Origin: Chondrus crispus
Taxonomy: Eukaryota; Rhodophyta; Florideophyceae; Gigartinales; Gigartinaceae
Assembly: GCF_000350225.1 (NCBI RefSeq)
Contig: NW_005178979.1
Span: 1-64,000, forward strand
Reading direction: 5' to 3'
DNA length: 64,000 nt
Made by a program: the position numbers and the translations under genes. This document shows, one piece after another, positions 52,345 through 61,212 of the stretch (positions within the stretch are counted from its first letter, which is position 1; each line of letters starts with the position of its first letter). Below the pieces are notes generated by a model that saw only the letters and a program-made list of their open reading frames with translations, did not search any database and had not been told where the DNA came from.

Positions 52345-54762
52345 ATGTACGATTGCATTGCGGAGTATATCGAAGATGTCCGGACATCCCTCCGTATCGA
52401 CGTCTCCGACAGCGTCTACGCCCGCTGTATGGATGAGTTGCGCTCCCTCCGCGAGGGAAGGTTTGAGCGCGTAACTCAGTCCTTGGAGAACCTGCGCGCC
52501 CTCGTCGACCAGCTACAGTCCCGTTTGGTACTGGTCGAGGAGGCGCGCATCGATTCCCCCGCTGTGGACGTTGCGGGTCGACCTGTGAGTGCAAACTCCG
52601 GGGTCCGACGCGACCCGCAACCCTTCCCATCAGCCGAACAGATGGGAGCGTTCGCGCACATGGCGGCGAAGCTCAACTCAACGCGCCGCCGTGCCCGTGA
52701 GATGGAACAGACCTCGGCCGAGAGGCCGCCCGGAGCCCCCTCGAGTAGGCCCGGTGCCACTGTTCCTCCGGGCGCATCCGGAGCGCAGGAGTGGCCCCCG
52801 ACTGGATCCGTCACCAGTCGGAGGGCGGAGGACATCAAGCCGACGGCGGACGCGAACTTCGCGTCCGAGACTCAAGCCCTGCCGTATGCATCCGGAAGCA
52901 TCCGGCAGTCACGACGGGTACCGAACGAACCCGACTATGGCCGCGGAAGAGTCGCCCGCGGATCAGGGGAACGGATTCTCCCCTTCGATCCTCGCTGGGG
53001 CGGCTACCAGCCAGCGGATCTAACCGCGCATCCCGGCCCCGTCGACGTCGGGACGTTGCCCGTCACGCCGTTCGGAAAGTTGGGCCCCGTCGAACCCGGG
53101 CTCGACCCCGTGTACACCATGATACAGGAGTTCAGCGCCGTCACGAACTACCGGATGTATCGGTTGGACAACACCTCGAGGCTCGTTACCTCGGGTGACG
53201 CGGGACGGATCGCCAAGTACGTCCAACGCTGCCGTGGGCTCCGCCCCACGATGAAGAGCTTCGACGGTACTGATGCGATTCAGTTGCTCCCGTTCCTGAA
53301 GGATATCCGGATAACCTTCAATGCCCAGCACCTGACCGAAGGTGTGGCAATCCGTGTCTTCGCTCACTTCCTCGAGCGGGACGCGGAGCGGTTGTATACG
53401 AGTTACACCATGCGCGACCTCCGCGCCGGCCAGCTCCACGACGACACGAGCTGGCCTGGTCTCGTCAACCAATTAATCAAACGTTACCTAACCGACGACG
53501 TGTTATGGGAAGCGTTTGATGCTGTCGCGTCGGCGCGACAGCTTCCTCACGAAACCGAGAACACGTTCGCAGACCGGCTAGAATCCGCCGCGTTCAGATG
53601 CACGGCCGTGTTCTCAGAACAAGCCCTCGCGCACTACTTCGTGCGCGGGTTGTCCACTGCGACCCGGGCCGCAGTGGAAGAGACGGTACAACGGTTGCCC
53701 GGACAACAGAAGACCGAACTCTCAACGATTCGCCGTATCGCAACGGCCGAGGGTACAACCTACCGCGCTCGTCGCGGGTTGCCGCTGCCGGACCCCAAGC
53801 CGGCAGCGAAGGGAGTCCGAACTCCAAGGTCGCACGGAACGAGTTCGCCGGCGACCGCCCTCCACATTGGAGAAGATGAGTGGCAGGCCGACCCTGTCCT
53901 CATTACGCAAGGCTTCGACCGGGCAGGAGGCCGACCCCCTACGCCAGCTTCCACCGGTTCGACCGGAAGCTTCGCAACGGCGTTCGCGCACACGCCGAGG
54001 GCCACGGGTGGTCCGAACCACAACATGGCCGAGCTGGATATCTCCTGTCGAGAAGGAGACCGCGGGCTGCCTAACGTGCCTCGACTCACCGATGAGGAGG
54101 CACGCCACGCGGCGACGTTCGCGTCGACCGATGGCAGCGCGTACATTTGTTGGCTGTGCCGGACGTACGGCCACGCCATGTACGCGTGCCCGTTCCTGTC
54201 GCCTGAACAACATCAGTTCACGGCGTACAGGAATTACCGCTATCAGATGGAGACGCGCCCCGGAATGCGCAATCTCATCCAGCAGTCTACGCGGGAAGCC
54301 CGAGGCCCGCGGCGAGGTGACCCGAGTCGATCGGGTGGGGGCGTCCACTTTGCCCCTCGTGAAGGCGGGTACCGATACCAGGGGACCGATCAAAGGGATC
54401 GACGTGACTCCCGTCGGATGGATACGAGGTATCCACGCCGAGACGGACGAGGCGACCGGGGCCGACCTCCGTTGCGCCAAGGGGTACAGAACGCCATCAT
54501 GTACCTCCAAGATTGGGCTGGGGATCCGAACTCCCAGCCCACGGAAGGAGGCGGAGGAGAGCCCGTTCTCCCCGCCCCTCGAATATTGCAACGGCCGGAC
54601 GTTGCAATCCAAGGCCACGAAGTATCCGATTACTTCGTAGAAGATGCCCAGTCGGGGTGGGGAAACTGTCCCCATCCGCGCGGCCAGGGGCCCGTCGACG
54701 CGCTAGCTAACGATAGCCAAGCGAATAGCACTGACAGCTCGGGTAGTTCGAAAACCCCGTAA
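52345..54762 (+). CDS. LTR-element Gag with zinc knuckle (second of two)
   Basis: About 805 residues from ATG 52345. The same frame is open from 52246 but lacks an ATG there, and an ATG at 52244 in another frame could give a different N-terminus. It is GC-rich relative to the window. It has a helical N-terminus, a disordered Pro/Arg region (about 90-230), and a capsid domain closely parallel to the first gag (FDGTDAIQLLPFLKDIRITF ... WPGLVNQLIKRYLTDDVLW ... ENTFADRLESAAFRC ... HYFVRGLSTATRAAV ... AEGTTYRARR). Then comes the knuckle CWLCRTYGHAMYACP followed by FLSPEQHQFTAYRNYRY, the same extension as in the first gag, and a long Arg/Gly/Asp-rich tail. No pol frame follows before the Helitron remnant at 54.8 kb. 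Confidence 0.75.
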   Translation: MYDCIAEYIEDVRTSLRIDVSDSVYARCMDELRSLREGRFERVTQSLENLRALVDQLQSRLVLVEEARIDSPAVDVAGRPVSANSGVRRDPQPFPSAEQMGAFAHMAAKLNSTRRRAREMEQTSAERPPGAPSSRPGATVPPGASGAQEWPPTGSVTSRRAEDIKPTADANFASETQALPYASGSIRQSRRVPNEPDYGRGRVARGSGERILPFDPRWGGYQPADLTAHPGPVDVGTLPVTPFGKLGPVEPGLDPVYTMIQEFSAVTNYRMYRLDNTSRLVTSGDAGRIAKYVQRCRGLRPTMKSFDGTDAIQLLPFLKDIRITFNAQHLTEGVAIRVFAHFLERDAERLYTSYTMRDLRAGQLHDDTSWPGLVNQLIKRYLTDDVLWEAFDAVASARQLPHETENTFADRLESAAFRCTAVFSEQALAHYFVRGLSTATRAAVEETVQRLPGQQKTELSTIRRIATAEGTTYRARRGLPLPDPKPAAKGVRTPRSHGTSSPATALHIGEDEWQADPVLITQGFDRAGGRPPTPASTGSTGSFATAFAHTPRATGGPNHNMAELDISCREGDRGLPNVPRLTDEEARHAATFASTDGSAYICWLCRTYGHAMYACPFLSPEQHQFTAYRNYRYQMETRPGMRNLIQQSTREARGPRRGDPSRSGGGVHFAPREGGYRYQGTDQRDRRDSRRMDTRYPRRDGRGDRGRPPLRQGVQNAIMYLQDWAGDPNSQPTEGGGGEPVLPAPRILQRPDVAIQGHEVSDYFVEDAQSGWGNCPHPRGQGPVDALANDSQANSTDSSGSSKTP

Positions 54763-54825
54763 AGACGATTACGTTCGCGCGGTCGCGTGAACCGTCTTGT
54801 CACACCAACCTAGACCCGCCCCTAT

Positions 54826-57800
54826 TTATCCCCGGCGGGGGAGGCTGGTCACAAGATCTAGAACGGATCTATGTGGCACATGCAGGGCTAATGCTCCACC
54901 ACACCATTTTGGGTTTCTTATATCTGGGGGCGACAAACGATATTTGAGGTCCAACACGCAATCTTGTTCACAAAGGTTTCTTGGTTCTACAATTCTGTCC
55001 CGTTTATCTTTGGACTGCTTCAGAGGATCAGTTTTCTTCTTTTTCTGAGTAACAACAAAATTTTCAATATATTTTGTCATGCACATATTTTCTGATGAGC
55101 ACAATTGCTGCGCGATAGGGTCATAGAGGTATTCTGGTCGGTTAAAGTAGCTTTCGGCTATTTTATCTACTTTATTCAGAATGTCTCTGTCCTGTAAGCT
55201 TTTTTTGATTGTTTCAGGGTCTGGGAGATCAAAATCATCAATTTCTTTTGTATTCTCGTGTAGAAGTTCAGCCAACACTGAATTAGGCGAATCGATCTGT
55301 TCTTGGATTCCTGTAGAACTTGATGGAGTCTCTAGAGCCAGATAACATCGAGTATCAAGTCTCAATACCTTCGATGATGTGAATCGATGTGGAAATAAAA
55401 GTAGATTGGAAGCAGCCTCCGGTAGCCCTGTTGCACGGCACGTGTCCATATTTAGCAGTATTTTTCTAAGAGCAACTTTTGTATCGTTTTCTGCATCGAA
55501 AGATCTAATTTTGTTTATCACATCTCTTATGTTCGACGATTTATCCACTTTGGAAGTGTAATAAGTTACGTAAACAATAGAAGCAAAGGGGCTGCCACAG
55601 AGAACTGTCAGATCCATATTGGCTCTCTAAAAATGGAGAACGGGTACACTGTACTGATTCACTCTCGCGTGATTTCTCCTTAAAAGTATGCGGTGACTCG
55701 GGTTTTTATTTTGATCCCTGAGAACTACTACTCTAGTATTGTTCGCAACAGAAAAAGGAAACTTGCTTTTGCACAGTTGGGTGCCATTCTTCGTACAGTA
55801 TGGTGAACAGTGATGTAAGGTGACAGATCGGACCAAATTATTAATAGAACGGCGCACATCTGAATGAACAAAATATTCTTGAAGTGAGCAAGCCCTATCC
55901 GTGATGCCTTCGAAAACTTCACTTCGTGGCAGGGGTCCAAGGCTTCCGACAGTATTACTTTCGGTGTATTCATCTACTTTATCTGAGAGATCATATCGCG
56001 ATTTTAAGCTTTTGCTGTATACGTGGAGCATGGCGCTCGCAAGTGCCTCAGCTTTGAGCTTAACATCTTCCTGCTCTCCATGGAGGTCTCCCGTTTCTGT
56101 GAGCTTTAGTTGGGGGACAGCACCTTTTGTCCAGAACAGGAAGTGTGCATGTTCTGAAAGTCTTCCTTGCCATTCAGCCTTCTGCACGTAATGCGTGACT
56201 TCTCCAAGAGGTTTTGATTCGCCTCGAATAACGAAATTGAAAAACGCTTGAAGTCGCTTTTTTCAAGCCATTGTCATTTGTACAGGATTGTTTGCGAGCA
56301 TGTCGGCGCGTTCGCTCACAGAGAACTCTTTCGCTTGTACGACGGTAAGTGTTCCCTTTGAAATCTCAACGAATCCTTCGGTCCACATGCTGTCTGCAGA
56401 GGAAAGAGTGAGAAAGTAGGAAGGTGGTCCGTGTTTTTTCATCATTAACAATATGTCGTTTCTGAATTTTCTCATGTCCGATAGAGATCCCGGGAGTTCA
56501 TTCATGAATACTCCAATTTTATTCGCGAGAGATCTCAACTTTGTATCTGGAATATCCATTCTTCGTGGAGATTGTGCGATCTCAACTAGTTCTTTAACAG
56601 CTCCTTCGACAGATGAGCTTATGGGCCTATGAGCTGTTAACCTCGTGATTCTCTGCCTTCTTAGCACGATATTTGAATACGACAGGAATATCACGTGATT
56701 GTGAAATCGTAAAGATTGTATTTTAATGACGTAGTTGATCCATTCTCTCAATGATACTTTAATGTGTACACAATCATCTGGGCCACCTCTCCCCTTCCTG
56801 AGAAGGCACGGAAACAGAAGTTGCCAACCACTTGTTGCCAATTTTCCGGTGTACAGTTGAGTCCTTTTTTTAGCGACGGCGTCGAAAAGATTGGTGACTG
56901 TGTTTACTATTTGGTTTCTTGAGTCTGACGCTTCAATTGTGATCGGTGCTGTAAGAGCCGTTTGTGCGACTTGCTCTTCAACCACTTGATTTTGCCCAAT
57001 ATTTCTAACACTTTCTGCCGCTGTAGGCGCTTGAACTGGAGCATTGCTGCCATTGATATCTATCGCATGCCCGACATGAGGTTCCACGTCTGTAGCTTTA
57101 CCTAATGCTTCGTCATCAGGAAAATCGCTAGAAGGAAGTAAGATCTGATTAAAAGGTGGATTCGGGGTCTCGTAGTGTTTTTCTATGTTGTGTTTGATCT
57201 GCTCCAAGTTTTTTTCGCTAATTTCTATGGTTTCATATGCGGGGTGATGTTCTTTCAGAAACACGAAAGCTGTCCGAAGTCTCTGAACATGGATGCTAAT
57301 ATCTGAATGTCTGTACGTATCCTTAATGTTCACCACTACCTCGGACAAAGTCCTTGGGAGAACTTTTGCTATCTCTTGAACTCGATTGTAGAACGCAATT
57401 TATTGTCCTTTCGATTGGTACTGTCCAAAGGTTTTGTACCTCCACAACCATACCATTGGAAGAACAGGACTAATTAGCATCTGCTCTACAAAGGATAAAT
57501 CTTGAAGCTCCGGTACAGGCTCTGGGAGCGGTATATTAGCCCTGCTAAACTTTGGGATGTTTTCTGCTTTCTTTCGTAATACTTTGGTGCAAATGGAACA
57601 AACAGACAGCTCCTTGTCCCCGGGGCTTGCATATTTCCGCCATGATTCATTTTGCTCAGAAGACAATTCCTGAAGGACCGAAAAGATTCTGTCATTGCAG
57701 CTATACGCTGTTGGATGCCAATTTATTCTTAGCCCACATACTGCACATGAAACATACATACTAGGAACTGTAACTTTCTCCCAGAATGTTCTCAAATCTT

Positions 57801-58351
57801 TATCGTAACTTTCCCCGAGTTTTTCAAGTCCAGAGCATCCGTGTCATTTTCAGGCTCATTGTTCTGATTGATCGTCCGCCATAACCCTTCTCTTCTAAGC
57901 GTATTTAAACTTCTATAGGATGCACGTGTGTTTGAAGGTGAATCATGAGAAGTAACTGCATGGCTACAAATAAATGCTCTTCGTAGGATCTGCGTTTCAC
58001 GTTTCTGCTTCAATCTTTCATCACGCTTCATTTTGGGTTCCATCCCCGCCTGATCTTTTCGGAATTGTTCATCTTACGTAGTCTTAGTGCACGTTCCTCT
58101 GCACTTTCATTGGCAAGCTCCACTGATTTTCTGAGACTGTCCTTGATTCTAAGCTCTTTAAATACATCTTTTCCGATTTGGGCGGTTTGTCGACGTTTCG
58201 TCTTACCTTTTCTAAACGATTCAGATATGCTCCTTCTTTTCTGATTTTCCCTGTGTTTTCCTTGCTTCTTCTGAATTAAGTTTTCTGGATTTGTCGTTTC
58301 AGACATTAAGTCTCCGACTCCAGCTGCAAACTGGCTTCGAGTGAACGGCAT
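54826..58351 (-). pseudogene. Helitron Rep (HUH) protein, helicase lost
   Basis: Minus strand. From 58351: a basic coiled-coil-like N-terminus (two frames, frameshifts near 58040 and 57830), a Cys-rich segment (CAVCGLRINWHP ... CSICTKVL) and LSFVEQMLISPVLP typical of the region before Helitron Rep, then IAKVLPRTLSEVVV. The N-domain follows (FRNDILLMMKKHGPPSYFLT ... ERADMLANNPVQMTMA), then the HUH motif HAHFLFW within a block aligned to EFQQRGSPHAHGLLW-type sequences, and the Rep Tyr region YVTYYTSKVDK. Three in-frame stops interrupt it (57400-57402, 56263-56265, 55627-55629), the last probably replacing a Trp in LHxWRAN. The Pif1-type helicase that normally follows is absent: coding similarity ends near 54850, at the border with the gag unit. 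Confidence 0.85.
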
Positions 58352-59036
58352 TTGAATGAGTGCTTTTATGACCTGTTTTAACGAAATCCCGAAAGGTTAC
58401 AAGTGATCTGAGTTTTAGGAGCTGGGAGAATACTGTGTAACCGCACAGACCGAAATGTATCGACCGGGCTTGTTGGGTTGAAAGAGAACAAAGAACGCCC
58501 CAATTTAATAAGAAGAGCAGAATAACAGTAGTTTCAGATATGCAATACAAGTCACTCCTTTGTTTTTCAAGGCTCTATTTTACCCTTACTGCGGCTACCG
58601 AACTACTGGCATACATATATATTCTTAAAACGCGAAACCGTTTTAAGAATTTGAGAATCTATATTTTTATTTTTGTACTTGTAATAGCGGTAATTTGTAA
58701 AAAAACACTGATTTACACCAGCACTCGCAGATAAGGTTACGGACCGCCTGGTACCAACTTGACTGTTACTGTAACAAATTCTCGCAACTTATCCTCTCAC
58801 ACCGTTCTTATAATTGCTCAACTTTTAGAAAGGCTCACGTAGGTCTTTTCCTATATAAACAAAGAAACTGGAAGCGAAACTTTCAAAGAAACTCAGGCAG
58901 CAAAAGAACTGAAAGTGAAAATCTTACAGAAGCAGAACAGAACACAATGGGGAACGATAAAGAAATGTATTTCATGAACTGACTGAACTAGGTACGGTTA
59001 AATATTTAATGGCCGTCATAAAAAACCTAGACGAGG
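58352..59036. other. AT-rich spacer between Helitron remnant and the 59-kb unit
   Basis: No gene. Contains the inverted words aaaacgcgaaaccgttttaa near 58626. The Helitron 5' terminus should lie here, but I could not identify a TC end. Confidence 0.45.
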
Positions 59037-59240
59037 TATGGAGGTGGAGTGCCATCATTTTCTGTGATGTCACTTTGGTTCACTCGTTGGGAATTCAGAG
59101 GACATGCATATCGTGTATGTCAGAATTGTGTATGTCAGAATTGTGATAAATGCGTTTGTCTCCCCGTGTTCGCATCGTTTCTCAAAATAAAAACTCAACC
59201 TGTACTACACAAAGCATCGTTGCATAGCGACATTTCCATC

Positions 59241-60095
59241 ATGGAGTTAGATAGAGAAGAGCAATCTACCAAGGAGAACTCGGTTCTCACAATGAAGGGA
59301 CTGTTTTTAAGCGCTGTGCTCATGGCGCGGGAATCTCTTGGGCAATTTGACTTCTACGAAGACAAAGAAGCAAAAAAGGGCATGGATCAATGGCTGCTGC
59401 TTGCTAAAGACGGCGATCCTGCGTTATTTTACGTTCCTTCTAGTATCACCGGACTTAATGTGACACCAGCCGGAGCTGTACAGCAGCGCAAACCCAACAC
59501 CATACATGACGAATATTCTGTGAGAGTTCGCATAGAAGACGAAAATGTGCTCGAGGAAACGAAAGAAGGATTCGATGTGGCCATCGAGAAGCTGAAACAC
59601 ACCCCAGATGTTTGTGCTTCAATTGCAATAGCATCCGGTTTAGTTGAAAAAAAATCTTCTTTCTCTCTGGAGGAAACTGACGTTGTTATCAAGGTTTCGA
59701 ACTTTGTCCGGGACACATTGTATTTCAATAGAAAGGTTGCTGGCTTGCATGATCCTTCTACAAATGTTGAACAAGCGCCTGACTTTTTTTCGGTCTACCC
59801 AAAGCAAGGCAAACAGTACCCTCAACTCTTGTTTCCGGTCCGTTGTCACTTGAATCCTATGATACCAGTCGTTGGAAATGATTCGCTTCCGATATCCCCA
59901 GACGCAATTCATCTGCTTTGCCAGGGCTCCGTTTACTTCGAGCTAAAACAAAGTGCTTACAGCTTTGAAGGCGTTAATGGGCGTGTGAAACAGATAGTTC
60001 TCGTTCCTAGTATTGTTGCAGTCCGTGTAGAACCGCCGTTACGAAGAGCACCAACTCCAGCTTCTATTGCCAAAAGACGCATATTGTCTTTCTAG
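59241..60095 (+). CDS. Unrecognised 284-residue protein inside the inverted-repeat unit
   Basis: ATG 59241 (MELDREEQ) starts an intact frame. The frame extends further upstream, but only through the inverted repeat. Features: an N-terminal helical region (about 10-60, MKGLFLSAVLMARESLGQFDFYED then MDQWLLLAKDGD), a beta-rich centre (SSITGLNVTPAGAV ... EYSVRVRIEDENV), a helix (EGFDVAIEKLKHTPDVCASIAIASGL), and a C-terminal half with VIKVSNFVRDTLYFNRKVAGLHD, LLFPVRCHLNPMIPVVGN and closing strands (QIVLVPSIVAVRVEPP) before a basic, Pro/Ala tail (RRAPTPASIAKRR). No signal peptide or membrane helix. No DDE, HUH, Tyr-recombinase or zinc motif is visible. A single-stranded-nucleic-acid binding or structural role is possible but unsupported by motif. 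The neighbouring Helitron remnant is on the opposite strand. Confidence 0.7.
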   Translation: MELDREEQSTKENSVLTMKGLFLSAVLMARESLGQFDFYEDKEAKKGMDQWLLLAKDGDPALFYVPSSITGLNVTPAGAVQQRKPNTIHDEYSVRVRIEDENVLEETKEGFDVAIEKLKHTPDVCASIAIASGLVEKKSSFSLEETDVVIKVSNFVRDTLYFNRKVAGLHDPSTNVEQAPDFFSVYPKQGKQYPQLLFPVRCHLNPMIPVVGNDSLPISPDAIHLLCQGSVYFELKQSAYSFEGVNGRVKQIVLVPSIVAVRVEPPLRRAPTPASIAKRRILSF

Positions 60096-60210
60096 ATCCG
60101 GGCCACTGGCAAAAATAAACGCATGTATTTGGAGTTCTCATCTTTCAAGCTGAGATTAGCTCAGGTCAACTCGTGCTTGCCATCCCGACGTGCTCCACCT
60201 CCATCCCCTT

Positions 60211-60525
60211 ATGGCGTGATGAGGTGGTAAGGGGGGTGGAGATGTGACAGATGAGTATGGCGGAGGGTGGTATGGCGCAGTGGCGTGGTTGGGGCTTGGC
60301 GGGTTGTGTGGCGATGGAGGGAGACGATGGTGGGAGGATATTGCGGGCGGCGATGGCGGGAGGAGATCAGGGGTGGTGATGAGCGGGGTTTTGGTGCAAG
60401 GATGTTTTGCTGGAGGTTAAAAAAGGAGAAAGGACATAGGAAAGCTGTGTAATGAAAAGAAGAAGAAATACATGGGCAGGGCGAAAAAGTAATTTTGATA
60501 TAAAGTCACACAGGGTCCGGAGTAG
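60211..60525. repeat. Direct repeat, copy 1 (G-rich)
   Basis: Its start (60211-60259, atggcgtgatgaggtggtaa...) matches 60705-60753 with about five changes, and its end (60454-60525, gaagaagaaatacatgggca...) matches 60821-60890. The middle (60260-60420) is a G-rich, ggtgg/ggcgg-type stretch missing from copy 2. Confidence 0.75.
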
Positions 60526-60704
60526 TTACCAACATAACGCCACATGCAGCGCATAGATCTGCTGCACATACTCACCAATCACATTTATCATAATTGTGAC
60601 ATACACGATATGGATGTCCTCTGAAGTCCCCACGAGTACATCAAAGTTACATCACAGAAAGGATGGCGGGTGAAGTGTCGCGGGATGGTGTGGCTGGGGA
60701 TGGT

Positions 60705-60890
60705 ATGGCGTGGTGAGGTGGTAAGGGGGGTGGGGATATGACGGAGGAGTATGCCCCATAGTCATAGTGTATCACCTTCCTTCTCGTGATCGCGCCACCT
60801 TTCCGGCGGCACTGTGCAATTAAAAAAAGAAGAAAGAAATTGGCGGGGCGAAAACATAATTTGGATATAGTCACACAGGGTCCAGAGTAG
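60705..60890. repeat. Direct repeat, copy 2
   Basis: Shorter counterpart of 60211-60525, with an internal deletion of about 130 bases. The right arm of the inverted-repeat unit lies between the two copies. Confidence 0.75.
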
Positions 60891-61212
60891 AGCTCCGCAA
60901 TAACTAAATTCTTTACAAACGGTTTTGGAGGCCGCTCTTTGAGAGCTGCTTCCAAACACCACTTCCCATCCATCACAGCACCAATTACACTGCAGGCTTC
61001 GCCTGGAACCGCCGCCCAAACGCTTGAATACGTGTGAAAAGAGATGTCGAAAAGCCCATCGGTCGGCCTCTCAAATGAAAGAGGATATCTCACAGCCAAT
61101 CAATTTTATCTCATACAGTACCACATTTTGCTCTACAAGCGCAGAAGGACGCATCAACCAAGTGTAGAGAACCCTCATGAGGCCGAATTCCTCATTCTCT
61201 GCTCTTTTCCAG

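Larger units (their letters stand above)
59051..60667. mobile_element. Terminal-inverted-repeat unit with one orphan gene
   Basis: The left arm (59051-59155) and right arm (60580-60667) are inverted copies with roughly 85-90% identity over about 85 bp, sharing for example cttcagaggacatNcatatc and gtgtatgtca. The left arm contains a 15-bp tandem duplication (tatgtcagaattgtg twice) absent from the right. Between them lies a single gene (59241-60095). The outer limit is not resolved and I saw no target duplication. An additional inverted match, ggaggtggagYgc, lies at 59041 and near 60190. This has the layout of a DNA transposon, but its protein shows no transposase motif. Confidence 0.65.

Noticed and set aside
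59049-59240. CQNCVCQNCDKC zinc-finger-like N-terminal extension of the 284-residue protein
   Set aside because: It starts at a GTG, lies in the inverted repeat, and the repeated Cys pairs come from a 15-bp DNA duplication.
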